From Bryobacterales bacterium (GTDB taxonomy: Bacteria; Acidobacteriota; Terriglobia; Bryobacterales; Bryobacteraceae), in contig JADLBD010000282.1 of the NCBI GenBank assembly GCA_020847975.1, forward strand, positions 16,400 to 80,399: DNA of 64,000 bases. The letters run 5' to 3'. This document shows positions 43,937 through 53,500 of the stretch, in pieces (within the stretch, counting starts at the first letter, position 1; each line of letters begins with the position of its first letter). Below the pieces are notes generated by a model. The model was not told the origin of the DNA. It saw only the letters and a program-made list of their open reading frames with translations, and did no database searches. A program made the position numbers and the translations under genes.

Positions 43937-45865
43937 ATGCGCCGTCTCTTGGTTCCGCTTCTCCTCGCGCCATTGGCGTTTGGTCAATCCAAGCGTCTTG
44001 ACCCCATCAAGTGGAAATTGGAATTTCAGCCCGCCTCTGTACGCCCGGGCGGAGTGGTTATCGGCAGGCTCACCGCCGCCATCGAGCCCCCGTGGCATCT
44101 CTACTCTCCCACCACCCCCAAGGGCGGTCCGATCGTCACCACACTAGTTCTGGCGCCCAACGATGTCATTGAAGCGGTGGAGATTTTCCGTCCCAAGCCG
44201 GATCGAAAGTTTGACCAAAACTTCAACCTGGAGACGGAAACGTATGAAAAAGAAGCTATCTTCTTCTTCAAGGTAAAGCTGAGGTCAGGCGCGCCTGCGC
44301 AACCCGTGGAACTCACCGCCAACGCTCGCTACCAGGCATGCACGGAAAAGCAATGCCTTCCTCCGGTGCGCCGCGCGGCGTCAGCCACGCTGACACCTGA
44401 CGCCGCGGCCGCGGCAGCGTCCTTCGAACTTCCCGCAGGCTATGCCTCCATTTCCGAGGGCGTATCCGCGGGTGCCGCCGGGGCAGGGAAGCCGCCTGCC
44501 TCCCCCACGCCGGGATCCAGCGGCGATCTCGTGCAATTTGCCTTGCTCGCCTTCGGACTCGGACTCGCCGCCGTATTCACTCCCTGTGTCTTTCCGATGA
44601 TTCCGTTCACGGTGACCTACTTCCTCAACCGCCAGTCCGCCTCGCGCGCCGACAGCATCCTTCAGGCCGGCGTCTTCTCCACCGGCATCGTACTGCTGTT
44701 CACATCCCTGGGGTTCGTGACCACGGCTCTGTTAGGACCGTTCGGAGTGGTGCAACTCGGGTCTAATCCCTGGGTGAACGGCTTCATCGCCATCGTCTTC
44801 ATCGCATTTTCACTGAGCCTGCTCGGCGCGTTCGAAATCACCTTGCCCTCCGGTCTGTTGACGAAGATGGACCGGGCTTCTCAGAGCAAGGGCGGCGTGG
44901 TCGGATCGCTGCTCATGGGGCTGACCTTCTCGCTCACTTCATTCGCCTGTGTGGGCCCGTTTGTGGGAAGTCTGCTGGCGGCGTCCGTCCAGGGCGGAAA
45001 GCTCCAACCGGCCATCGGGATGCTGGCGTTCTCCTCGGGTCTGGCTTCCCCGTTCTTCCTGTTGGCCATGTTCCCTTCGACGCTCTCGAGCCTTCCTCGT
45101 AGCGGCGCCTGGCTTCCGCGCGTGAAGACCGTGCTCGGCTTCGTGCTGCTGGCCGCCTCCCTCAAGTACATCAGCAATATTGACCAGGTGCTCCAGTGGA
45201 ATTTCCTCACCCGCGATCGCTTCCTCGCTGCCTGGGTGGTCCTCTTCGCGCTGCCTGGCCTGTATCTGCTCGGGCTGCTGAGAATGGAAGGCATCAAGCC
45301 GGACCAGAACATGGGTGTGAGCCGCGCCCTCGCCGCTTCCGCCTTCCTCATTTTCTCCATCAGCCTGCTGCCGGGCATGTTCTGCGGCAAGTTGGGCGAA
45401 CTGGATGCCTATGTTCCGCTGGCGAGCGAAGCCTGCGCCGCCCCGGTCGCGGGTGGAACGGCAACCGGAGGCGAAAGGCTTGTCTGGATGAAGAACCAGT
45501 ACAAGGAAGCCCTCGCCAGGGCCAAGGCGGAACATAAACTCCTCTTCATCAACTTCACCGGCTACGCCTGCACGAACTGCCACTGGATGAAAGCAAATAT
45601 GTTCCCTCGTCCGGAAATCATGGCCGAGATGCGGAAGTTCGTACTGGTCGAGTTATACACGGATGGTACCGATGCTGAATCGGAAAGAAACCAGGAGTTA
45701 CAGAACTCGCGCTTCTCCACCATAGCCATTCCGTACTATGTTCTCATGGACCCCGATGAGAAAGTGATTGCCACGTTCCCCAGTTTGACCAAGAAACCGG
45801 AGGAATTCCTCGCATTCCTGAAGTCCGGGGAGCAGGCTGAGGCCAGGACCGCCGCCTCTCTCTAA
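43937..45865 (+). CDS. dsbD: Thiol:disulfide interchange protein of the DsbD type
   Basis: This 642-residue protein carries electrons from cytoplasmic thioredoxin to periplasmic disulfides. It has a signal peptide, an N-terminal DsbD-alpha domain with C135 and C140 (ACTEKQC), an eight-helix membrane domain (about 195-500) with the redox Cys motifs AVFTPCVFPM and TSFACVGPF, and a C-terminal thioredoxin domain with C545 and C548 (YACTNCHWM). The frame is open upstream to 43682 as a shadow of the GH2 gene; the ATG at 43937 starts the signal peptide. It may serve the TlpA-like protein at 13969. Confidence 0.93.
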   Translation: MRRLLVPLLLAPLAFGQSKRLDPIKWKLEFQPASVRPGGVVIGRLTAAIEPPWHLYSPTTPKGGPIVTTLVLAPNDVIEAVEIFRPKPDRKFDQNFNLETETYEKEAIFFFKVKLRSGAPAQPVELTANARYQACTEKQCLPPVRRAASATLTPDAAAAAASFELPAGYASISEGVSAGAAGAGKPPASPTPGSSGDLVQFALLAFGLGLAAVFTPCVFPMIPFTVTYFLNRQSASRADSILQAGVFSTGIVLLFTSLGFVTTALLGPFGVVQLGSNPWVNGFIAIVFIAFSLSLLGAFEITLPSGLLTKMDRASQSKGGVVGSLLMGLTFSLTSFACVGPFVGSLLAASVQGGKLQPAIGMLAFSSGLASPFFLLAMFPSTLSSLPRSGAWLPRVKTVLGFVLLAASLKYISNIDQVLQWNFLTRDRFLAAWVVLFALPGLYLLGLLRMEGIKPDQNMGVSRALAASAFLIFSISLLPGMFCGKLGELDAYVPLASEACAAPVAGGTATGGERLVWMKNQYKEALARAKAEHKLLFINFTGYACTNCHWMKANMFPRPEIMAEMRKFVLVELYTDGTDAESERNQELQNSRFSTIAIPYYVLMDPDEKVIATFPSLTKKPEEFLAFLKSGEQAEARTAASL

Positions 45866-46043
45866 GTTCCGCGCTCCCCCGGCGCGTCCGGTACTGGATA
45901 ATCCCGCTCGTCTTACTCTCTTCTCCCTCGTACCAAGCCGGCCTCGTTACGGTACCAACAGTTCTCCCCGCGCCTCTGCTCCAGTGAAGACAATAAGTCA
46001 AGAAGCAAGAACTTACTAACTGGGAAGAAGAGGTTTGATCACC

Positions 46044-46703
46044 GTGAAGCTGTCAAGCTGTCTGTTTGCCTTCGGGCTGCTGCTGCCCGCCTCCGGCGTC
46101 CTGTCCGGCGCCACCATCACCTTCGCCTCGCAAGGGACGCCTTCCGACCCGAATGAATGGAACAGCCTTGGCGGCACCATCGCCATCGCTCCACACCCCG
46201 CGTGGGCGGCCGCGCTTCCCGGCTCCTCCTGGGTCAGCTACTTCAATACCGGCGACCCCGCCAGTCCCTATTACATGAGCCCCCCAAACGGCACCGTGGT
46301 TTCGTTCTTTGAACTGCTGACACTGCCGTGGGAACCGAACACGGCCACCATCACCTACCGCGCTGACGATTCGGCCGCCTTCTTCATCAACAATGTTCTC
46401 GTCAGACCCGAAGCCCCAAGCTCCGGAAATACCTACAACCGCTGTTCCGATTTTCCCGTCGGCTGCACCGTCAATACCGAAGTCACCATGGACATCACGC
46501 CGTTCCTCTCATCCGGCGCCAACACGCTGCGTTTCGACGTGGCGCAGCGCAACGGGGTCAGCTTTGGCCTGAACTACCTGGGCTCGGCGGCCGGTCCCAG
46601 GAAAGTCATCGAGAATCCCGTTCCCGAACCAGCCACCTTCGGGCTGCTCGGAGTTGCCTTGCTCAGCATCGGGCTGTGGCATCGCAAGACACGCCAAGGC
46701 TGA
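46044..46703 (+). CDS. PEP-CTERM sorted exported protein
   Basis: This is a 219-residue exported protein with a signal peptide (LSSCLFAFGLLLPASGVLSG), a beta-rich body and a C-terminal sorting signal: NPVPEPATFGLLGVALLSIG, then a Leu/Trp helix and a basic end (HRKTRQG). The PEP motif is processed by exosortase, and such proteins are tied to exopolysaccharide and biofilm formation. I prefer GTG 46044, 10 bases after GAAGAGG; TTG 46035 is in frame but too close. The body contains a FINNVLVRPEAP stretch like those seen in secreted beta-sandwich proteins. No exosortase gene is in the window. Confidence 0.85.
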   Translation: MKLSSCLFAFGLLLPASGVLSGATITFASQGTPSDPNEWNSLGGTIAIAPHPAWAAALPGSSWVSYFNTGDPASPYYMSPPNGTVVSFFELLTLPWEPNTATITYRADDSAAFFINNVLVRPEAPSSGNTYNRCSDFPVGCTVNTEVTMDITPFLSSGANTLRFDVAQRNGVSFGLNYLGSAAGPRKVIENPVPEPATFGLLGVALLSIGLWHRKTRQG

Positions 46704-46765
46704 GGAAAGGCCGCAACCCGGTTCGCCCGCGACGCGTCAGAAGGAACCTGAGCGATCATATAGCT

Positions 46766-47860
46766 ATGTGGTTCATCCGCGCGGTAGTCTTCACCGGATT
46801 GCTCGCCGCCCCCGCCGCCGCCCAGCTCAAGCTGAATATTCAGCAGTTGACCAGCTTCATCGAGTCCTCCATCAAACTCAAGCAGGAAGACAAGCGCGTT
46901 GCCGAATACGTAAAGAAGATCCAACTCACTGAGCGGCTGGACGACCGGACCATCGAGGTCTGGCAGGGGAAGGGACTTGGACCCAAGACTGTCGAGGCGC
47001 TGCGCAACCTGGTGGAAGCCTCGCAAAGCCTCCCCAAACCGGCCGCCGCCGTCGCCAGGCCCGCCGCCCCGGTAATTCCTCCACCGTCGGCCGAAGAACA
47101 GCGCCGCGTGCTCGATCAGGCCCGCGACTATGCGATGAGCTACAGCAAGCGCCTGCCGGACTTCATTTGCACCCAGGTAACCCGCCGCTACTACGATCCC
47201 ACAGGCCTCGAATTCTGGCGCAGCATGGACACCATCACCGAAAAGCTCACCTACTTCGAGCAGAAGGAAGACTATAAGGTGGTGACCGTGGACGGGCGCC
47301 TCGCCGATACGACGCACGACAAACTCGGCGGCGCCACCTCGAGCGGCGAGTTCGGCAGCATGATGAAGGAGATCTTCGACCCGAAGACGGAGACCCAGTT
47401 CCGCTGGCTGCGCTGGGGAACCCTTCGGGGCCGCCGCAACCACGTCTATGCCTACAGCGTGTCGCAATCGAGATCGCAGTGGCGCATCGACTACCAGCGC
47501 ACCATGGAGATCGTTCCGGCCTACCGGGGACTGATCTACGTGGACGCTGACCTGCTCACCGTTACCCGCATCACCCTGGAAGCAATCGACATCCCGCCCA
47601 CTTTTCCAATCCAGCTAGCGAGGACGACGCTCGATTACGACTTCATCAAGATCGGGGAGGCCGAACATGTCCTTCCGCTCCGCGCCGAGGTGCGGATGCG
47701 CGAGGGACGCACGCTGGTGAAGAACGAGGTCGAGTTCCGGATGTACCGCAAGTTCGGCGCGGAGGCGACCATCAAGTTCGAGACGCCGGAACCGCTTCCC
47801 GACGACGTCACCAAGGAGCAACCCATCCAGCCAACCCCGTCCAAGCCGCCCAACGAGTAG
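46766..47860 (+). CDS. Acidobacterial secreted protein of unknown function
   Basis: This is a 364-residue exported protein (signal FIRAVVFTGLLAAPAAAQ). A helical N-terminal region (about 20-100) includes LTERLDDRTIEVWQGKGLG, then a Pro/Ala linker, then a domain starting RDYAMSYSKRLPDFICTQVT, with FEQKEDYKVVTVDGRLA and LIYVDADLLTVTRITLEA. I recall this domain as common in acidobacterial secretomes without an assigned function; it has the feel of an outer-membrane-associated or lipoprotein-carrier-like fold. It ends in a Pro-rich tail. The ATG at 46766 starts the signal; the frame upstream overlaps the PEP-CTERM gene. Confidence 0.75.
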   Translation: MWFIRAVVFTGLLAAPAAAQLKLNIQQLTSFIESSIKLKQEDKRVAEYVKKIQLTERLDDRTIEVWQGKGLGPKTVEALRNLVEASQSLPKPAAAVARPAAPVIPPPSAEEQRRVLDQARDYAMSYSKRLPDFICTQVTRRYYDPTGLEFWRSMDTITEKLTYFEQKEDYKVVTVDGRLADTTHDKLGGATSSGEFGSMMKEIFDPKTETQFRWLRWGTLRGRRNHVYAYSVSQSRSQWRIDYQRTMEIVPAYRGLIYVDADLLTVTRITLEAIDIPPTFPIQLARTTLDYDFIKIGEAEHVLPLRAEVRMREGRTLVKNEVEFRMYRKFGAEATIKFETPEPLPDDVTKEQPIQPTPSKPPNE

Positions 47861-47908
47861 GGGTGGACGGAGCGGCACTGTTGTGCTTGCCAAAAGTTTA
47901 CATAATAC

Positions 47909-48121
47909 ATGTTATCGGCACAAACCCGCGTCCTATTGGCCCTAACAAGAGAGGCGGAAGGCCGGCATTTGAGCGTGAACATCGGCGGCAGGTCGTTGGC
48001 TCAAAAGGCAAACATCGCCCACCCAGCCGTGCGGCGCGCGGTGGCTGGGCTGGGACAGCAATCCTCGACCTCACATGGGCGCCCACCGCGGAAAGCCGCC
48101 TGCCGCGCCATGCTTGCTTGA
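47909..48121 (+). CDS. Possible small winged-helix protein or remnant
   Basis: The frame gives 70 residues. Residues about 1-48 (TRVLLALTREAEGRHLSV; RSLAQKANIAHPAVRRAVAG) have the spacing and residue pattern of a winged helix-turn-helix, with LAQKANIAHPAVRRAV as the recognition part. After that the sequence becomes random-looking (Arg/Pro/Ser), as if the frame were lost. No ribosome-binding site precedes the ATG. It may be a decayed or truncated regulator, possibly once controlling the downstream small genes. Confidence 0.25.
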   Translation: MLSAQTRVLLALTREAEGRHLSVNIGGRSLAQKANIAHPAVRRAVAGLGQQSSTSHGRPPRKAACRAMLA

Positions 48122-48148
48122 GCGCCTATAATGCTTGATTGAGCGCCT
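48110..48148 (+). repeat. Tandem 18-bp direct repeats around a TATAAT
   Basis: ATGCTTGCTTGAGCGCCT (48110-48127) and ATGCTTGATTGAGCGCCT (48131-48148) differ at one base and repeat with a 21-bp period, that is two helical turns. A TATAAT sits at their junction (48127-48132), about 50 bases before the ATG at 48181, so the repeats may be operator sites. No good -35 box is visible. Confidence 0.5.
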
Positions 48149-48180
48149 GCGGATAGCAGTATGTGAAAGGAGAAACAAAC

Positions 48181-48414
48181 ATGAAAAAACGCAAACCCGG
48201 ACGCCCGTCCGCCGCCAGCCTCGCGGCTCAATTGCTCGGCCGCCTCGGTGGCCGCAAAGGAGGCCCGGCGCGCGCCGCCGCGCTCTCCCCCGAGTCCCTC
48301 TCAGCCATCGGACAACTGGCCGCCGCTGCCCGCAGCCAGGCCCTCTCCCCAGAACGCCGCCGCGCCATCGCCAATACCGCCGCCGCCCGCTGGGGAAAGG
48401 AGCAACACGCATGA
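48181..48414 (+). CDS. Small basic Ala-rich protein with AT-hook-like and KGG motifs
   Basis: This is a 77-residue protein with an AT-hook-like start (KKRKPGRPSAASLAAQLLG), a GGRKGGPARAAALSPE repeat and the end SPERRRAIANTAAARWGK. These LSPERR..IA..AA.ARW units are widespread in small basic proteins of soil bacteria that probably contact DNA. AAAGGAG is well placed before the ATG. The stop overlaps the next ATG (ATGA), giving a coupled pair. Confidence 0.7.
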   Translation: MKKRKPGRPSAASLAAQLLGRLGGRKGGPARAAALSPESLSAIGQLAAAARSQALSPERRRAIANTAAARWGKEQHA

Positions 48415-48701
48415 GCGAGCCAGTCTCACAGGAACAACTCGCCGCCGCCGAGGACCGCATCATCACCGCCGTTGCCCGCCTCCTCAATGACAGCGAAACC
48501 CGCTTGCGCGACGAAATCCGCGGATCGGAAACGCGCTTGCTCACCGCCTTTCACAAGTTCGCGGAACGCCATGACGCACGCTGGACTGTCGCCCGCATCC
48601 TCGCCACCGACGCGCAAACGCGCATTGACGAGCTCCGCGACGAAGTCCGTGCCAAGCTCGCCGAAATCGAACGTAAGCAGCCGCCGCCGGCCAACCCGTA
48701 G
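48411..48701 (+). CDS. Small coiled-coil protein
   Basis: This 96-residue, almost entirely helical protein is rich in Arg, Glu and Thr. Heptad-like repeats (RIITAVARLLNDSETRLRDE; RGSETRLLTAFHKFAERHD; RIDELRDEVRAKLAEIERK) resemble the helical coats of DUF1640-like or phage-type coiled-coil proteins. It is translationally coupled to the basic protein before it, so the two probably work together. The function is unknown. Confidence 0.65.
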   Translation: MSEPVSQEQLAAAEDRIITAVARLLNDSETRLRDEIRGSETRLLTAFHKFAERHDARWTVARILATDAQTRIDELRDEVRAKLAEIERKQPPPANP

Positions 48702-49089
48702 AACCCGCAACCAACGCCAGGCGCGGCCCCCACGCCGCGCCAACGCATCCGCCCCGCCGCCGTCGGCTGGGACCCCTTCCGCGGCTTATTGGCGCGGCCC
48801 TGCTGCGCGCCAGCGCCACGGCCGCGGCTGTGGAGACGCCATGCCGCCTCAGAGCGCCTCAAGCGGGCCGGCCAACAGCCCCTCCCTCCCCGCCGTTGCG
48901 CGCTACTCGCCGCGTCCGCGTTCGCGCCCCGCGCGTTCGGTACGCAACGTTTCGCCGGCAGAGACGCGCTGCCACGCCCGGACGCGCCGCGCCGGCGACG
49001 CGCTCAATCGCCGCGCGGCTCACGCACGCCAGGGACACGGCCCTCTCCCATGAGCCATCAAGCGCTGCCGACGGCAGCCATCGCCGCCT
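48702..49089. other. GC- and C-rich stretch without a convincing gene
   Basis: This 388-base region is C-rich on the + strand. It is open in several frames on both strands, but the frames give only Pro/Arg/Ala strings typical of unselected GC-rich DNA. I see no start with a ribosome site, no domain and no clear repeat. It may be a decayed gene or just spacer before the convergent regulator gene. Confidence 0.5.
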
Positions 49090-50394
49090 CTACCAGGTAT
49101 GAACGGCCAATACCTTCGGCGGACCCGGAAGTTCTCTGATGACCTTCGTCTCCAGAACGATCTGGCAGTTCTTTCGATCCCACCCCTCGGGAGCGAGTTG
49201 CGCAAATCGCGACCAGTACTTCGGATCGGTCAGAAACTCGGCCGCCACCTGGGTTCCGAAACCGTTCAGTCCCGACAGCGCGATCACGATCTGCCCGCTT
49301 GATGGATCAAAGAACCTGGAGATAATCGCGTAATCCACCGTTTGCCGGCCGAATGGCCAAAGGTCAGGCACCATCCAAACCGATTTTCCCTCTGCGTTAC
49401 TGTCACTTATCCAGGAAGTTTCATGACTTCCTTTCAGTGATGTCTCGAATCTGTATCGCATCTGCTGGTTTAGAGCGTCGGCCCATGGATTCCGGAATCC
49501 TCCGATCAGCACTACCCTGCCCCGCCGAATCTGTTCGAGCGAAACCTCGGAGGCTAGGCCGAACTGGATCGGCTCCCTGTTCTGGGAAAGATAAGTCGCG
49601 ATGCTCAGGGTCGCGCGTATGTTCTGCACCGACATCTGCCCGTTCGGAACCACCCGTACATCCGGGGCTTTCAAAGCCATGCTCATCTGCCCAAGGCCCT
49701 GCCTGCCGGATTCCTCCATTTGGGTGACTGCTTCCTCCGGCAGGAAAATCCGGTTGCTGGCCGGGATGCAGACCACCACCGGTGGACCGGCTTTGAAGAA
49801 AGGCTCCCAAAACACATCCATTGGGTGCCGGGTGTGCAGATGAGGCCAAGACGCCCAAACCCCCAGTGGAACGAGCGCAACCAGCAACAGCCACCACCAT
49901 CGGAACATGGAACGCGGTCCGGCGGACTCGGAAGGCTGCACCGGGGCATCCACGGCAGCACTTAAAGAAGGTTCCCGCGCCGTCTCCTCCGAGACACCCG
50001 GGAATGGCTCCACAACAAAGAACCGCGGAACATACGACCCGATCGGCAGATGGATCCGCAGTGTATCATCCCGGCCCGTCTGGTCGTAGTACTGCGCCAG
50101 GCGCTTTCGGATCTCGTTGGCTTTCACCCGCACAATGGCGTCGCTCGAGGTGTCGTAACCATACTCGCGTCCGAATATCTCGGCGCCGATCAACCGCTCC
50201 TTGAGAGTGAGGCAATCGCCCTCGAGAGTCTTCATGACGAGATGTTGAAGCAGCTCCTGGCACCGGTGGCTGCCTTCAAAAGCGCGAGACTGCAGCATTC
50301 GCGCCATCTGTTCCCTGATCCGCGTCCTGTCACCCTCACTCATGTGGGTAGAGATGGGATGTTCCTCTGCGCTTCCCCCCACTTGGCCGGCCAT
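49090..50394 (-). CDS. Membrane-anchored winged-helix regulator (acidobacterial type)
   Basis: This 434-residue protein has an N-terminal DNA-binding-like domain (about 25-125), containing LLQHLVMKTLEGDCLTLKER, IGAEIFGREYGYD, then DAIVRVKANEIRKRLAQYY and the lead-out LPIGSYVPRF. I know this domain from many acidobacterial signalling proteins. A transmembrane helix follows (about 163-182, MFRWWWLLLVALVPLGVWAS), and then a sensor-like extracytoplasmic domain that ends at 434. It starts 196 bases from receptor 5 and runs divergently, so it may sense the ligand outside and control that receptor. ATG 50394 has an AGGA nearby; ATG 50343 (MSEGDRTRI) is the alternative. Confidence 0.78.
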   Translation of the reverse strand: MAGQVGGSAEEHPISTHMSEGDRTRIREQMARMLQSRAFEGSHRCQELLQHLVMKTLEGDCLTLKERLIGAEIFGREYGYDTSSDAIVRVKANEIRKRLAQYYDQTGRDDTLRIHLPIGSYVPRFFVVEPFPGVSEETAREPSLSAAVDAPVQPSESAGPRSMFRWWWLLLVALVPLGVWASWPHLHTRHPMDVFWEPFFKAGPPVVVCIPASNRIFLPEEAVTQMEESGRQGLGQMSMALKAPDVRVVPNGQMSVQNIRATLSIATYLSQNREPIQFGLASEVSLEQIRRGRVVLIGGFRNPWADALNQQMRYRFETSLKGSHETSWISDSNAEGKSVWMVPDLWPFGRQTVDYAIISRFFDPSSGQIVIALSGLNGFGTQVAAEFLTDPKYWSRFAQLAPEGWDRKNCQIVLETKVIRELPGPPKVLAVHTW

Positions 50395-50460
50395 GGTCCT
50401 GATACCTCATCTCAGCCTACCGCAACGCACAAGTAGCCTGCAATCATTCAAGTACGCGTG

Positions 50461-50480
50461 CGTTACGGCTATCTGTAACG
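50461..50480 (+). promoter_or_regulatory. Inverted repeat in the divergent regulator/receptor 5 region
   Basis: CGTTAC (50461-50466) and GTAACG (50475-50480) form a 6-bp inverted repeat with an 8-base spacer. The shared intergenic region also has an ACAATTGT palindrome further on. The repeat is a possible site for the adjacent regulator. No certain promoter boxes were found here. Confidence 0.3.
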
Positions 50481-50590
50481 TTCTTCAAACGCAACAAACG
50501 TTGTCGGCCCGCCCCTTTTGCCCTTACCATCGAGTGTCTCATCAGGGGAACTTCACAATTGTTCTGTGCCCCGGAGACGGGAGAAGATCG

Positions 50591-53500
50591 ATGAAGAAGA
50601 CCATCGCGTTGGCGTTCCTTATATTGGCGTCGACCTTGCCGCTGTGCGCGCAGCAAAACTTCGCCACCATCGTGGGAGTAGTAAGAGACGTTTCCGGCGC
50701 AGTGGTGCCCGATGTCGCGATCACCGCGATCGGACAAGCCGACAACGTCAGGCGAGAAACCCGGAGCGACGGCTCCGGCAACTACTCGCTGCCGTTCCTC
50801 AAACCAGGCAGTTATAGCATCAGCGCCGCCAGCAGCGGGTTCCAGACCCAGCAGGCGGCCATTACATTGGATACACAGCAGACCGCCCGTTTGGATTTTA
50901 CGTTGAAGGTGGGCGATGTCAGCGAACGCGTGACAGTGGAGGCCTCGGCCGCCGTCCTCCAGACTGAGAACGCAACCGTTGGCACCGTCATCGACAGTGG
51001 CAAGATTACCGATCTGCCGCTGAACGGCCGTAACTTTGTGCAACTCGCTCAGCTTGTCCCCGGCGTCCAGGGCGCTACCCCAGGCTCCATGGCCGCCCGC
51101 TCCGCACGCGGTTCCATCGGCCAAAGCGACCAGTCCTACGGCAGCACCAACATGTCCGCGAACGGAAATCGCGATACCTTCAATCGCTTCTATCTGGATG
51201 GCATCGAATTCTCGGTCGGCCAGGTTTACTATCCCTTCTCTCCTTCCGTCGACTCTCTCTCCGAGTTCAAGGTGGAAACCAGCACTTACTCCGCGGAAAT
51301 GGGCGGAGCGCCCGGAGCCCACGTGAACCTTACCACCCGCAGAGGCGACAATCGCTTCACGGGAGCGCTGTGGGAATTCAACCGCAACAACGATCTCACG
51401 CAAACCTACGACGCCGTCGCGGGCAAGGGTGTCACATCCCCGCGGCTGAACCGCAACCAGTACGGCGCCCGGATCGGCGGCCCGCTCCTGGTCCCGAAAC
51501 TGTACAACGGCAAGGACAAGACTTTCTTCTTCTTCAACTGGGAAAGCGGCAAGATGGCGCAAGGCGCTCCGGCGCGGTACGCCATCGTGCCGGCAGAGGC
51601 CGCGCGCAACGGAGACTTCCGGGGTTTGGTGAATGCCCGTACGGGACAGCCTATCACGCTCAAGGACCCGCTGAACATCGGCATCGTCAACAACGTCATT
51701 CCGAAACAGTTCCTCAGCAAGCCGTCCCAGGTGCTGTTGGGCTTCACGCCGATGCCGAATATCAGCGCCGGCAACTACAACTTCCTGGCCGCCGCCCCCA
51801 GCGTGATCCCGTGGCAGAACAACTACCTCGGACGTATCGACCACTCACTCACCACCAACGACGCCCTCTTCTTCCGCATCGTGATTGACGACCGGTTGTC
51901 GACAGGCATCCCCTTCTGGGGCCACGACGAGTACAGCCCGGGTCAGACGTCCCGGCACGTGGTCGGCTCCTGGATCCATACGTTCTCTCCTCGCGTCGTG
52001 AACGAATTCCGCGGCGGGTTGAACAGTCTGGAAGCTTTCCAGAAAATGGGCTCGAGCTTCGACCCGGCCTACGACGTCGCCAACAAGATGGGGATCCCCA
52101 TGGCCAGCAAAGACCCGCGTACTTTTGGTCCGCCTACCGCCAGCATCAGCGGTCCGGACGGGGACTACAACGTCTTCTCCATGGTAAGGAATATCGGTCC
52201 GCAGGATGGCTCCGAGGACAACTTCGAGTATGTGGACACTCTCTCCTGGCAGCGTGGGAGCCACTTCCTCAAGTTCGGCGGCGACGTCACCTACCGCATC
52301 GAGACTCTCGACCACGCCAACTCGCCGCGCGGCATCTTCAGTTTCGACGGACTCTACACCGGATCGGCCCTGGCGGACTTCATGCTCGGCTACGTGCGGA
52401 CGGGATCCATCAACCCGAATCCGTCACAGCATGAACTGCGCACCTGGTGGCATTCCTACTTCGTCAATGACGACTGGAAGGTTACGCCGCGCCTCAGCCT
52501 GACTCTCGGTGTACGCTACGACTACTTCCGGCCCTGGACCGAAGTCAACAACAAGATTCTGGACATCGAACTGAACGGCTTCCTGCCCACCAGACAGGTG
52601 GATCCCACCAACGCCACCTGCGGCCGGGCCGTCCAGTGCGGAGATCATAAGAATTTCAGCCCGCGCCTCGGCTTCGCCTACCGGCCGTCGTTCTCCGATG
52701 ATGCGGTCATTCGCGGCGGCTACGGGATCTACTACATCCCCATCACCACCTCCGAACTCGACAACCTGCCCATCGCTTACAACTCCACCACATCGGCAAG
52801 CGTGACCGGTTCGCTCAGCGGCATCCCGGACATCATGTTCGCCAATCCGTTTACCGGCGCCGGCGTGGCTTCGAACCGCGTCAGCAACTTTGCCGTGGAC
52901 CAGAACATGAAATCGCAGATGGTTCAGCAGTGGAACCTCACCGTACAGAAGAAATTGCCGGGCAGCTTTCTTCTCGACGTGGGCTACGTCGGGTCAAAGG
53001 GGAGCCGCCTCATCGCCACCGTGGGCGATGTGAACAGGCCCATCGATGTCGTGGATCCGCGCACGCCCGGGCTGCCTTCCATCAACGCGCGGCGGCCGAA
53101 CCAGGCGTTCCTCCGCCCCATCACCGGTGAGAAGACGGTTGGTATGTCCAACTACCAGTCCCTGCAAGTCAAACTCGAGCGGCGCCTCGCCACCGGGTTG
53201 ACGCTGCTCCAAGCCTACACGTGGTCGAAGGCCATCGACAGTCCCACCGACATGGGCGGTCTGTACGGCGTGGGCGTGCTCCCCGGCGGCATTCAGGACA
53301 TGTATAACTTCGCGAATGAGAAGGCCCTGGCGGCGTTCGACGTCACCCAGCGCTCGGTGACCACCGTGCTCTACGACCTGCCCTTCTTCAAGGGCTCGCG
53401 AGGCCTCACCCGCACACTGCTGGGCGGCTGGCAGGTTTCCACCATCGCTCTGTTCCAGAGCGGGTTCCCCGCTACCATCGGCGCCAACCGCGACACCACC

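Larger units (their letters stand above)
47861..48180. other. Gap with weak coding signs and tandem repeats
   Basis: This 320-base gap follows the secreted protein. It holds a 70-codon + strand frame (47909-48121) whose first half resembles a winged-helix DNA-binding domain (listed separately), and a pair of 18-bp direct repeats around a TATAAT at 48127. I see no other gene. Confidence 0.5.

Noticed and set aside
48789..49139. 116-codon + strand frame after the coiled-coil gene
   Set aside because: It is a Pro/Arg/Ala string with no ribosome site, and it overlaps the end of the regulator gene.
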